Shown here: positions 26,000 to 32,156 of the stretch, piece by piece
Layout: the number at the start of each line of letters is the position of its first letter
Numbering within the stretch: position 1 is the first letter of the stretch
NCBI RefSeq assembly: GCF_011045015.1
Contig: NZ_JAAKZY010000112.1
Location: 1-33,694, forward strand
Reading direction: 5' to 3'
Length of the DNA: 33,694 nucleotides
Origin: Streptomyces scabichelini
GTDB lineage: Bacteria; Actinomycetota; Actinomycetes; Streptomycetales; Streptomycetaceae
Made by a program: the position numbers and the translations under genes
The notes under the pieces: generated by a model
Databases searched by the model: none
Told to the model about the DNA's origin: nothing
Seen by the model: the letters and a program-made list of their open reading frames with translations, nothing else

Positions 26000-27511
26000 A
26001 TGAACGCACCCGGGGACGTGATCGACGGCCGGTTCGAGTTGATTGAGCGGCTCGGGAGCGGCGGGATGGGGATGGTGTGGCGGGCGCGCGACAGCGTGCT
26101 GCACCGGGAGGTCGCCCTGAAGGCCGTACGCGCGGACGCGGCGACGTCGGACGCCCAGCGGGAGCGCGTGCTGCGGGAGGCCCGGGCCCTCGCCCGGCTC
26201 AATCATCCGAACGTGGTGACCATCCACCACATCGTGGACGAGGCCCCGCATCCCTGGCTCGTCATGGAGCTGGTGAGCGGTGTCTCCCTCCAGGAGCGGC
26301 TGGACGACGGCCCGTTGAACCCGGCGGAGGCGGCCCACATCGGCCGTCAGGTGCTGGCCGCACTGCGGGCCGCGGACGCGGCGGGCATCCAGCACCGCGA
26401 CGTCAAACCCGCCAACATCCTCCTGCGCCCCGACGGCACCGCCGTACTCACCGACTTCGGCATCGCGGCCCTCCAGGGTTCGACGTCCCTGACGGCCACC
26501 GGTGAACTCGTCGGCTCCCCCGAGTACATCGCCCCCGAGCGGATCCGTGGCAACGACGACGACCCGGCGTCCGACCTCTGGTCCCTCGGGCTCGTGCTGT
26601 ACGTGTGTGTCGAGGGCGTCAGCCCGCTGCGCCGCGGGACCACGCTCGCCACCCTGGCCGCGGTGCTCGACGATCCGGTGCCGCCGCCGGTGCGCTCCGG
26701 CCCCCTCTCGCCCGTACTCCAGGCGTTGCTGGTACGGGACCCGGCGGCCCGCCCCGACCCGGCACGGCTGGACGCGATGCTGGCGCAGGTGCAGCAGGGC
26801 GCAACACCGCACTGGGCCCAGCCGACGCTGACCACGGCGGCACCGGCCGGCCCGGTGCCGTACGTGCTCACCCAGGTGGACAACCCCCTGCCGACACCGC
26901 CTCCCCGGCACGACCGCTCGGCCGACCGCCCGCGCAGCCGTATGCCGATCGTCCTCACTGTCATCGCGGTCGCCCTCGCGATCACCGCCGCGACCGCCCT
27001 CGCCCTCACACTCGGCGACACGACCGACGACAAGGCCGACAGCGGTACGTCCTCCGCTCCGGCGACGAAACCGACGCGCCAGAACCCCAAGCCGAACCCC
27101 ACATCGCAGCCGGCCCGCACACCGACCTCCTCCCCCACGCAGCAGACCCCCCGGCCGACCGCCTCACCGGCCGCCCCACAAGGCGGCCGCTGGATCGCCC
27201 AGCTCTTCTCCGAACCCGTCGAGGCCGGCACCGCCGCCAGAGACCAACGGCTCGCCAGAGTCCGGCAGTCCGTACCCGAGGCCGTCTACGTCCGCAGCGA
27301 CAACTTCGCGTCCCTGCGCCCGGGCTTCTGGGTCATCTACGCCCCGGGCCCGTTCGCCAACGGCCGTGCCGCCCTCAACTTCTGCCGCGACCGCGGCCGC
27401 ACCACCCCGAACACCTGCATGGGCCGCTACCTGAGCAAGAAGGCCTCCGACTTCGCCCTCCAGTGCCGCCCGCCGGCCGCCAACCCGACGGGCCGCTGCA
27501 CTCGCCCTTGA
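26000..27511 (+). CDS. Transmembrane Ser/Thr protein kinase (PknB family)
   Basis: This 503-aa protein starts at the ATG that gives the typical DVIDGRFELIERLGSGGMG. The glycine loop is at 19-24, with catalytic Lys41, HRDVKPAN at 132-139, DFG at 152-154 and APE at 178-180, so the kinase should be active. A Pro-rich segment precedes a single membrane helix at about 315-338. An extracellular Thr/Pro/Ser-rich stalk (about 340-395) leads to a C-terminal domain reading GGRWIAQLFSEPVEAG and FWVIYAPGPFANGRAALNFC, which resembles a SPOR-like fold and holds three cysteines. That build suggests sensing at the cell wall. It is likely monocistronic and ends in a strong terminator. AfsR-like proteins are known kinase substrates, so the neighbour is a possible target. 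Confidence 0.92.
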   Translation: MNAPGDVIDGRFELIERLGSGGMGMVWRARDSVLHREVALKAVRADAATSDAQRERVLREARALARLNHPNVVTIHHIVDEAPHPWLVMELVSGVSLQERLDDGPLNPAEAAHIGRQVLAALRAADAAGIQHRDVKPANILLRPDGTAVLTDFGIAALQGSTSLTATGELVGSPEYIAPERIRGNDDDPASDLWSLGLVLYVCVEGVSPLRRGTTLATLAAVLDDPVPPPVRSGPLSPVLQALLVRDPAARPDPARLDAMLAQVQQGATPHWAQPTLTTAAPAGPVPYVLTQVDNPLPTPPPRHDRSADRPRSRMPIVLTVIAVALAITAATALALTLGDTTDDKADSGTSSAPATKPTRQNPKPNPTSQPARTPTSSPTQQTPRPTASPAAPQGGRWIAQLFSEPVEAGTAARDQRLARVRQSVPEAVYVRSDNFASLRPGFWVIYAPGPFANGRAALNFCRDRGRTTPNTCMGRYLSKKASDFALQCRPPAANPTGRCTRP

Positions 27512-27530
27512 CCGGAGCCGCCAACACACG

Positions 27531-27565
27531 AAGGGCCGATTCCGCACGATGCGGAATCGGCCCTT
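27531..27565. terminator. Strong terminator after the kinase gene
   Basis: A perfect 16-bp stem (27531-27546 with 27550-27565) with a 3-base CGA loop is followed by TT on the plus strand and begins with AA, so it could work in both directions. It lies 20 bases after the kinase stop and also behind the reverse-strand gene at 27637-27924. Confidence 0.9.
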
Positions 27566-27636
27566 TTCAGCCCCACACGCCATTCACCGGTGCGGGCGTC
27601 GCCTTTCAGAAAGACCCGCCCGACGAACCGGGCGAA

Positions 27637-27924
27637 TCATTTCTGGAGGGGAAGTCCTCCGAGGAACCGCGTCGGGCCGTTGGGTGAGTTGAGGCGCTTC
27701 GTGGCGCCCTTGACGGCGCTCAGCGCCGAGTCCTTGTTCTCCGTGTCGAGCGCGTTGGTCTGGAGGGGTTGCGCCCCGAGCGGCGCGCTTTCGATCACGT
27801 CAAGGGCACTCTTGAGGCTGGTGGGCGGCTTGCTGGGCATGAGTTCGGCGGCACAGGCGGGGCCGGCGGCACCAGCGACGACCATGGACCCGGCGACGAC
27901 GGCGACGACCTTCAGAGGCTTCAT
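27637..27924 (-). CDS. 95-aa secreted protein of unknown function
   Basis: The ATG follows GAAAGGAACACG. The N terminus (MKPLKVVAVVAGSMVVAGAA) is a classical Sec signal peptide with a likely cut after CAA near residue 26. The mature part is about 70 aa, has no cysteine, and contains SLKSALDVIESAPLGAQPLQ and a C terminus FLGGLPLQK. I do not recognise the family. It is the last of a run of exported small proteins on this strand. A weak 6-bp hairpin (27617-27634) overlaps the end, and the large terminator at 27531-27565 lies beyond. Confidence 0.78.
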   Translation of the reverse strand: MKPLKVVAVVAGSMVVAGAAGPACAAELMPSKPPTSLKSALDVIESAPLGAQPLQTNALDTENKDSALSAVKGATKRLNSPNGPTRFLGGLPLQK

Positions 27925-28126
27925 CGTGTTCCTTTCTTCGGCAACTCACGTCGCCAGAGGGAATGTTCACGGTTCCTCCTGCCCAACGATCCCCGGTCGG
28001 GACGGAAACTCCGTACGCCGAGAATTCCCGGGAACCCACCCGATCGAAGGGTGTGTCGCATCGTCAAATGGGATCGTTCACAAATGAATCTTTCATATGA
28101 GATCTCTGAAAGGTCGTGAAAAACAG

Positions 28127-28162
28127 CCGTCGTGCCGGCCCCGGTCGGGGCCGGCACGACGG
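28127..28162 (-). terminator. Terminator of the 211-aa secreted protein gene
   Basis: A perfect 16-bp stem (28127-28142 with 28147-28162) has a 4-base loop. On the reverse strand it is followed by GCTG and then five Ts, a textbook intrinsic terminator. Confidence 0.92.
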
Positions 28163-28184
28163 TTGGGGCGGGGGCTGCTTCGCC

Positions 28185-28820
28185 TCAGCCACCGCTCCCC
28201 GTTCGGGACGTGCGGGACAGCGCGGGCAGACCCTCCAGGTTCGGCGCGGGCGTGCCGCCGCCGAGCACCGTGGCGGCCACGACGTTGACGAGGTCCTGCA
28301 CGACGGCCGGCGCCGCCTTGTCGACACTGGCGGCGTTCCCGCTCTTGGCCTCCTTGACGAGGGCGTCGACCGACTTCTGCAGCGCGGCGAGCGCGTCGGC
28401 CCTGAGGTCGGCCGGGGCCTTGACGGCCGGGCGGCCGTCGGCCTTGGGCCGCTGGAGCGTCGGCGTCGCCGGGACGGCCGCCGGCAGTGTGGTCGGGTTG
28501 GTCGCGGAGGCCTTGGCGATGGCCTTCTTCACCGCGTCGGCCAGCTTCGTCGCGTCGTCGGCGGGGAGTCGGCCCTTGTCGGCCTTGAGTACGGAGTCGA
28601 GCAGGTCGGTGACCGGCTTGAGCACTCCGCCGAGGAGGCCGAGGGCCCCGACGGGCGGCGCCAGAGTGTCCGCTCCGGGCACCGGCGCCTGGGCCGCCGA
28701 GGCGCGGGCGTCACGCGCCGAGTCATGGTCGGCGGCCACCGCGGCGGGTCCGGCGATGCCGAGCAGGAGCGTGACGCAGAAAGCGGAGGACGCGATACGC
28801 CGTGCGGGCAGAGCACGCAT
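28185..28820 (-). CDS. 211-aa secreted Ala-rich protein of unknown function
   Basis: The ATG follows AAAGGAAC. A signal peptide (MRALPARRIASSAFCVTLLL and on) ends near AVAA at about residue 30. The mature protein is Ala/Lys/Leu/Pro-rich with no cysteine and is largely helical: GLLGGVLKPVTDLLDSVLKA, then ADDATKLADAVKKAIAKA, a Pro-rich linker, DALAALQKSVDALVKEAKSG and VVQDLVNVVAATVLGGG. I do not recognise a named family; the amphipathic helices suggest a surface or wall-associated helical protein. It has its own terminator (28127-28162) and a palindrome in its leader (28854-28866). Confidence 0.82.
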   Translation of the reverse strand: MRALPARRIASSAFCVTLLLGIAGPAAVAADHDSARDARASAAQAPVPGADTLAPPVGALGLLGGVLKPVTDLLDSVLKADKGRLPADDATKLADAVKKAIAKASATNPTTLPAAVPATPTLQRPKADGRPAVKAPADLRADALAALQKSVDALVKEAKSGNAASVDKAAPAVVQDLVNVVAATVLGGGTPAPNLEGLPALSRTSRTGSGG

Positions 28821-28853
28821 GAATGTTCCTTTCGACGGTGTGTCGGATCTTGT

Positions 28854-28866
28854 TTTCACCGTGAAA
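28854..28866. promoter_or_regulatory. Palindrome TTTCACcGTGAAA upstream of the 211-aa gene
   Basis: A perfect 6-bp inverted repeat around one central base lies 34 bases upstream of the start codon. A related but looser dyad, CTTTCA-N11-TGAAAG, occurs at about 28090-28112, upstream of the 95-aa secreted protein gene. It could be an operator; no regulator is known. Confidence 0.45.
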
Positions 28867-29068
28867 GCCGTGACGGCCGTCCGCAACCGTTCGATCGCGC
28901 ACCGTAGCCACGCGGGCCCGCCGCCTTGCCCGTTGTCCCTGGTGAGGCCCTGTGTCCGCGCGCCCCGGGGCCACTTGGCACCGCTCCCTCCATTCGGGGC
29001 AACGCGAACCGGCCGCCCTCCGCGACGGGAGAACGGCCGGCTGTGGTCTGCGTGCCGAAAAACAGGGG

Positions 29069-29099
29069 ATGGCCGGGACCCGTTTCGGGTCCCGGCCAT
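29069..29099 (-). terminator. Terminator of gene A1 and end of the array
   Basis: A perfect 14-bp stem (29069-29082 with 29086-29099) has a 3-base loop. On the reverse strand it is followed by CCCCTG and then five Ts. It marks the transcriptional end of the A/B array. Confidence 0.9.
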
Positions 29100-29173
29100 A
29101 TTCCGCTGCGCAGGTGGACCTACGCGACGGGTGCCGACGTGAACAACGGCGCCTCGGCCACCTCGGTCGGGCG

Positions 29174-29458
29174 TCAGGCCCGCTTGCCAGGGACGACGAC
29201 GTCGCTGATGCAGGTGACCTGGCTGTGCGTAGTCGGGCAGCTCTGCGTCGAGTTGTTGACGACGTGGACGTTTCCGGCCTTGTCCTTGCCGACCTTGTAC
29301 GTGCTTGTCTGCGAGCAGCGAACGTGGCCCATGCCGTCGTCGGCGCACTGGCCGGCGCCACCGTCGGCGAAGGCCTGAACAGCTCCGACACCGATCAGAG
29401 CAAAGCTCCCCAGGACGCCCGCTGCCGCTGCCGCCGCGATCTTCTTCGAGTTGAGCAT
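29174..29458 (-). CDS. Small secreted four-cysteine protein, family A, copy A1
   Basis: This 94-aa protein has a signal peptide (MLNSKKIAAAAAAGVLGSFA, cut after about FA at 30). The mature part is about 64 aa with four cysteines in two pairs: GQCADDGMGHVRC and STQSCPTTHSQVTC, probably two disulfides outside the cell. It ends SDVVVPGKRA. The start is preceded by CGTAAAGGAAAAGGTAG. A1 is paralogous to A2 and A3 and follows B1. The family is not one I recognise by name. Confidence 0.85.
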   Translation of the reverse strand: MLNSKKIAAAAAAGVLGSFALIGVGAVQAFADGGAGQCADDGMGHVRCSQTSTYKVGKDKAGNVHVVNNSTQSCPTTHSQVTCISDVVVPGKRA

Positions 29459-29477
29459 CTACCTTTTCCTTTACGGT

Positions 29478-29506
29478 CGACTCCCCGCGACTGGACGGCG
29501 GAGTCG
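29478..29506 (-). promoter_or_regulatory. A1 leader stem upstream of ribosome site
   Basis: An inverted repeat CGACTCC/GGAGTCG (29478-29484 with 29500-29506) lies just upstream of the AAAGGAAAAGG ribosome site. The stem recurs in A3 and, with changed but still paired bases, in A2. Confidence 0.55.
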
Positions 29507-29545
29507 TTCCGGATGCTTGGACCGGCCAAGAAGCCAGGCGGCAGG

Positions 29546-29578
29546 CCCGGGGCTCGGACACCTGGTCCGGGCCCCGGG
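29546..29578 (-). terminator. Hairpin between B1 and A1
   Basis: A 14-bp GC stem (29546-29559 with 29565-29578, one G-U) with a 5-base loop lies 26 bases past the B1 stop. The equivalent hairpin follows every B gene. It may terminate B transcripts or limit read-through into A. Confidence 0.75.
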
Positions 29579-29604
29579 TCCTGCCTAGATCACCCGATCA
29601 GTGA

Positions 29605-29874
29605 TCACCTGCCGAGGGAGAAGGCCTGGGTGCAGGTCACGGACTCGCGCTCGCTGTTGTCCTGGTCGGCGAGGCCGAGGATGGCGACATTGATGTTGAC
29701 GTCGTCGAGGTTGAGGAGCCCGCGCTGCGAGTCGTTCTGCTCGCACGACTGGTTCTGCTTGTTGTCGATCTTGACCTTCTCGTCCCCGCCCGCCGCTTGG
29801 CCGACGCCGGCGCCCAGGAAGCTGACGCTGCCGAGCATGGCCACGACGACTGCGGCCTTCTGGTACTTGAGCAT
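29605..29874 (-). CDS. Small secreted two-cysteine protein, family B, copy B1
   Basis: This 89-aa protein starts MLKYQKAAVVVAMLGSVSFL, a signal peptide cut near GQAAGG. The mature part is about 62 aa, rich in Asn, Gln and Asp (DNKQNQSCEQNDSQ, then LDDVNINVAILG, then QDNSERESVTC), with two cysteines. The ATG at 29874 has GGAGAGG before it, matching its paralogs; an in-frame ATG at 29886 is less likely. The size, two cysteines and polar, strand-forming core recall chaplins and rodlins, but this is only a resemblance. B1 precedes A1 in the direction of transcription. Confidence 0.85.
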   Translation of the reverse strand: MLKYQKAAVVVAMLGSVSFLGAGVGQAAGGDEKVKIDNKQNQSCEQNDSQRGLLNLDDVNINVAILGLADQDNSERESVTCTQAFSLGR

Positions 29875-29996
29875 TACCTCTCCCATTCTCAAGTAGACAC
29901 AGCCCGTGATGGACCGGTCACTGACAGTCGCCAACTGTAAGCGACGTTTGAGACTTTTGGAGAGCGAAACGCCCAATCACGTTAGTTTCTCGAAAA
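29875..29996 (-). promoter_or_regulatory. Conserved B-type promoter/leader of B1
   Basis: Reading toward the gene: GAAAC, 13 bases, CGTTTC, then AAAAGTC, CGCTTACAGT and GACTGTCAGTGAC. TACAGT (29934-29939) is a -10-like TANNNT about 60 bases from the start codon. A short stem GTCC/GGGC (with one G-U) lies at 29902-29914. The same block precedes B2, B3 and B4 at the same spacing. Confidence 0.65.
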
Positions 29997-30043
29997 AGCC
30001 CGTCATGGCACCGCCGAGCTGAAGACACAGGAATGACGGCGCA

Positions 30044-30328
30044 TCAGAATCTCCCGTCAGGGGCGACGACGACATCACTGACGCAGGTGACCTCGCTACG
30101 CGAAGTCGGGCAGGTCTGCGTTGACTTGTTGACGAGGAGGAGGGTTCCGGCCCTGTCGGTGACCCGCTGCTTACTGACCCCTTCACAGCGGACTTGACCC
30201 TTCCCACTGCCGACGCACTTACCGGCGCCATCACCGGCGAGGGCGTGGACGACACCGGCACCCATCAGAGTGAAGCTCCCCAGGACGCCCGCCGCCACTA
30301 CCGCCGCGATCTTCCTCGAATCGAGCAT
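30044..30328 (-). CDS. Small secreted four-cysteine protein, family A, copy A2
   Basis: This 94-aa protein is clearly paralogous to A1 (MLDSRKIAAVVAAGVLGSFT). All four cysteines are kept (GKCVGSGKGQVRC and STQTCPTSRSEVTC). The linker between the pairs is diverged. It follows B2. The start has the same AAAGGAAAAGG ribosome site. The divergence from A1 suggests an older duplication, with selection retaining the cysteines. Confidence 0.85.
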   Translation of the reverse strand: MLDSRKIAAVVAAGVLGSFTLMGAGVVHALAGDGAGKCVGSGKGQVRCEGVSKQRVTDRAGTLLLVNKSTQTCPTSRSEVTCVSDVVVAPDGRF

Positions 30329-30348
30329 CTTCCTTTTCCTTTACGGTC

Positions 30349-30372
30349 GCCCCCTGGCCACTGGAGGCGGGC
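30349..30372 (-). promoter_or_regulatory. A2 leader stem upstream of ribosome site
   Basis: GCCC (30349-30352) pairs with GGGC (30369-30372) at the position where A1 and A3 have GACTCC/GGAGTC. The changed bases still pair, a small compensatory signal. Confidence 0.4.
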
Positions 30373-30417
30373 TCATTCCGAACACTTGCGCCGGCCAAGA
30401 AGCCGGGCGACAGATCC

Positions 30418-30446
30418 CGGGGCCCGGACATCCGGTCCGGGCCCCG
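30418..30446 (-). terminator. Hairpin between B2 and A2
   Basis: A perfect 12-bp stem (30418-30429 with 30435-30446) with a 5-base loop lies 28 bases past the B2 stop. It is homologous to the hairpins behind B1, B3 and B4. Confidence 0.75.
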
Positions 30447-30474
30447 AACCCTGCCTAGATCACCTGATCAGTGA

Positions 30475-30750
30475 TCAGTGGTGCTTGCCGAGAGAGAAGG
30501 CCTGGGAGCAGGCCAGAGACTCGTGCTCACTGTTGTCCTGGTTGCCCAGACCCAGGAGGGCGACGCCGACGTTGACGTCGTCGAGCTGGACGAGTCCCTT
30601 CTGCCAGTCGTTCTGCTGGCAGGACTGGCTCTGCTGGTTGTCGAGCTTGACCTTGTCAGCCCCGCCGTCCGCATGGCCGACGCCGGCGCCCAGGAAGCCG
30701 ACGCTGCCGAGCATGGCCACGACGACTGCAGCCTTCTGCATATTGCGCAT
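30475..30750 (-). CDS. Small secreted two-cysteine protein, family B, copy B2
   Basis: This 91-aa protein begins MRNMQKAAVVVAMLGSVGFL, with a signal peptide cut after GHA near residue 27. The mature part keeps SQSCQQND, LDDVNVGVALLG and ESLACSQAFSLG with two cysteines, and ends in His-His. The ATG at 30750 was chosen over a further-upstream start because GGAGAGG precedes it as in B1 and B3. It is closest in sequence to B3. Confidence 0.87.
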   Translation of the reverse strand: MRNMQKAAVVVAMLGSVGFLGAGVGHADGGADKVKLDNQQSQSCQQNDWQKGLVQLDDVNVGVALLGLGNQDNSEHESLACSQAFSLGKHH

Positions 30751-30874
30751 TACCTCTCCGTTCTCAAGTAGACACAACCCGTGACGGGTTGGTCACTGAC
30801 AGTCGCTAATCTAAGCGGTGATTACGGCTTTTCATAGGCAAAACGCTCAATAACGCAAGTTTCCCGAAAAAATG
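30751..30874 (-). promoter_or_regulatory. Conserved B-type promoter/leader of B2
   Basis: The same order of blocks as for B1: GAAAC-N13-CGTTTTG, GAAAAGCC, CGCTTAGATT and GACTGTCAGTGAC. TAGATT (30808-30813) is the -10-like box. A perfect stem AACCCG/CGGGTT (30776-30790) sits in the transcribed leader. Confidence 0.68.
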
Positions 30875-30931
30875 CCTGCCGTGGCGCTGGCTCGTACTTC
30901 GGATGGCCGAACCCGGGCAGTTGCGTCCGAA

Positions 30932-30955
30932 CAACTGCCCTGCGGGCAGCCGCTG
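30932..30955. repeat. 24-bp repeat with hairpin, copy 1
   Basis: This segment, with core CTGCCC-TGC-GGGCAG and flanks CAA and CCGCTG, is identical to 32341-32364. Each copy lies about 180 bases upstream of a B gene (B2 and B4), so the duplicated unit extends beyond the promoter. Confidence 0.85.
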
Positions 30956-31004
30956 CTGGGGCGACGGCACTGCGCGACGGCACTGCGCATCGCCCCATGC
31001 CGAA

Positions 31005-31259
31005 GCACGTGACCCGGCTACGCGAAGTCGGTCAGTCCTGCGTCGACTTGTTGCCGATGCCGAGGTACTCGAGCGTGTCGGTGACGAGGTGACGCTTCTT
31101 CACGTACTCGCAGCGGACTTGGCCGTTGCCGTCGTCGACGCACCTGCCCGAGCCGTCACCGGCGAAGGCCTGGACGGCACCGGAACCGGCACCCATCAGA
31201 GCAAAGCTCCCCAGGACGCCCGCCGCGACTGCCGCCGCGATCTTCTTCGAGTTGAGCAT
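31005..31259 (-). pseudogene. Family A copy A3, truncated by a nonsense codon at a conserved Cys
   Basis: The reading frame begins MLNSKKIAAAVAAGVLGSFA and keeps the first cysteine pair (GRCVDDGNGQVRC), but stops at 31032-31034 after STQD, giving 75 aa. The stop TGA stands exactly where A1 and A2 have TGC for the third cysteine. Beyond it the same frame still reads PTSRSRVTC, matching A2's PTSRSEVTC, so the truncation is a substitution, not a frameshift, and is probably recent. The region after VTC is not homologous. A shortened product with two cysteines could still be made. The leader and signal peptide are intact. Confidence 0.8.
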
Positions 31260-31279
31260 CTACCTTTTCCTTTACGGTC

Positions 31280-31306
31280 GACTCCCCGTGGTCGGACGGC
31301 GGAGTC
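31280..31306 (-). promoter_or_regulatory. A3 leader stem upstream of ribosome site
   Basis: GACTCC (31280-31285) pairs with GGAGTC (31301-31306), matching the A1 leader. The AAAGGAAAAGG ribosome site follows directly. Confidence 0.5.
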
Positions 31307-31340
31307 ACTACGGACACTGGGACCGGCGAGAACGCCAGAA

Positions 31341-31388
31341 GGCAGGACTCGGGGCCCGGACAACCTGGTCCGGGCCCCGAGTCCTGCC
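31341..31388 (-). terminator. Very long hairpin between B3 and A3
   Basis: A perfect 21-bp stem (31341-31361 with 31368-31388) with a 6-base loop lies 19 bases past the B3 stop. It is the longest of the four homologous hairpins behind B genes. Confidence 0.85.
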
Positions 31389-31407
31389 TAGATCACCCGA
31401 TCAGTGA

Positions 31408-31686
31408 TCAGTGCTTCTTGCCGAGGGAGAAGGCCTGGGAGCAGGCCAGCGACTCGCGCTCGCTGTTGTCCTGGTTGCCGAAGCCCAGGAGGGCAGCGAC
31501 GTTGACGTTCACGTCGTCGAGCTGGATCAGCCCCTCCTGCGAGTCGTTCTGCACGCACGACTGGTTCTGCCGGTTGTCGAGCTTGAACTTGTCGTCCCCG
31601 CCGTCCGCGTGGCCGACGCCGGCGCCCAGGAAGCTGACGCTGCCGAGCATGGCCACGACGACTGCGGCCTTCTGGATATTGCGCAT
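31408..31686 (-). CDS. Small secreted two-cysteine protein, family B, copy B3
   Basis: This 92-aa protein starts MRNIQKAAVVVAMLGSVSFL and has a signal peptide to about residue 27. The mature part keeps NQSCVQND, LDDVNVNVAALLG and ESLACSQAFSLG, with two cysteines and a C-terminal KKH. GGAGAGG precedes the ATG. It is very similar to B2, so this pair is probably the product of the most recent duplication in the array. Confidence 0.87.
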   Translation of the reverse strand: MRNIQKAAVVVAMLGSVSFLGAGVGHADGGDDKFKLDNRQNQSCVQNDSQEGLIQLDDVNVNVAALLGFGNQDNSERESLACSQAFSLGKKH

Positions 31687-31809
31687 TACCTCTCCGTTCT
31701 CAAGTCGACACAGTCCGTACAGGACCGGTCACCAACAGTCATTAAGGTAAGCGAGGCTTGCGACTTTTGACAGTCAAAACGCCCAATAGCGGTATGTTTC
31801 CTGAAAAAA
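31687..31809 (-). promoter_or_regulatory. Conserved B-type promoter/leader of B3
   Basis: Blocks in order: GAAAC, 14 bases, CGTTTTG, AAAAGTC, CGCTTACCTT and GACTGTTGGTGAC. TACCTT (31744-31749) is the -10-like box. The leader stem is GTCC/GGAC (31713-31725). Confidence 0.65.
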
Positions 31810-31890
31810 TGCACGTCGTGGCGTTGGCGCATCCACCGGGTGGCCGAATCCGGCGGGCCAGCTACCGTCCGGTGGACCGCGACAGGTGGC

Positions 31891-31931
31891 GGGACTCTGG
31901 GCTCGGGCACCTGGCCCGGGCCCAGAGTCCC
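31891..31931 (-). terminator. Hairpin after B4
   Basis: An 18-bp stem (31891-31908 with 31914-31931, one G-U) with a 5-base loop lies 15 bases past the B4 stop. It separates B4 from the B3 promoter. No A gene follows it. Confidence 0.85.
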
Positions 31932-31946
31932 GACTGGATCACCTGA

Positions 31947-32156
31947 TCAGTGCCCCTTGCAGTGCATGTTCTCGTTGTCGTTGGCATCCTGGTTGCCGAT
32001 GACGTTGATGTCGAGCCGCTCGATCTGGATGAGCCCTGTCATCGAGTCGTTCATGGAGCAGTTCGTTCCGCCCCCCGCCTGACTGACACCGGCGCCGAGG
32101 AAGCTGACACTGCCGAGCATGGCCGCGACGACCGCGACCCTCTGGTACTTGCGCAT
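31947..32156 (-). CDS. Small secreted protein, family B, divergent short copy B4
   Basis: This 69-aa protein has a signal peptide (MRKYQRVAVVAAMLGSVSFL) clearly of the B family, but the mature part is only about 42 aa. It keeps NCSMNDS, LIQIERLDINVIGNQDAND and a final ENMHCKGH with the two cysteines, while losing the region around the first NQ-rich block. Its leader and trailing hairpin match the other B genes. It is the first gene of the array as transcribed and has no A partner. The relic dyad around its stop is half lost. Confidence 0.82.
   Translation of the reverse strand: MRKYQRVAVVAAMLGSVSFLGAGVSQAGGGTNCSMNDSMTGLIQIERLDINVIGNQDANDNENMHCKGH

Larger units (their letters stand above)
28821..29173. 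other. Intergenic region between the 211-aa gene and gene A1
   Basis: These 353 bases contain the leader and promoter of the 211-aa gene, including the palindrome at 28854-28866, and the terminator of A1 at 29069-29099. No gene was recognised in between. Confidence 0.6.

Noticed and set aside
25721..26911. Reverse frame of 396 codons over the kinase and 65-aa gene
   Set aside because: Shadow of the kinase gene; it would also span the AT-richer promoter without a start or ribosome site.
28132..29142. Forward frame of 336 codons over the 211-aa secreted protein
   Set aside because: It is antisense to a gene with a signal peptide, good ribosome site and its own terminator, and would run through that terminator.
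29875..30000. Ordinary ECF sigma promoter (GGAAC-N16-CGTT) before the B genes
   Set aside because: GAAAC and CGTT are conserved but only 13-14 bases apart, three short of the usual spacing, so no sigma factor is assigned.
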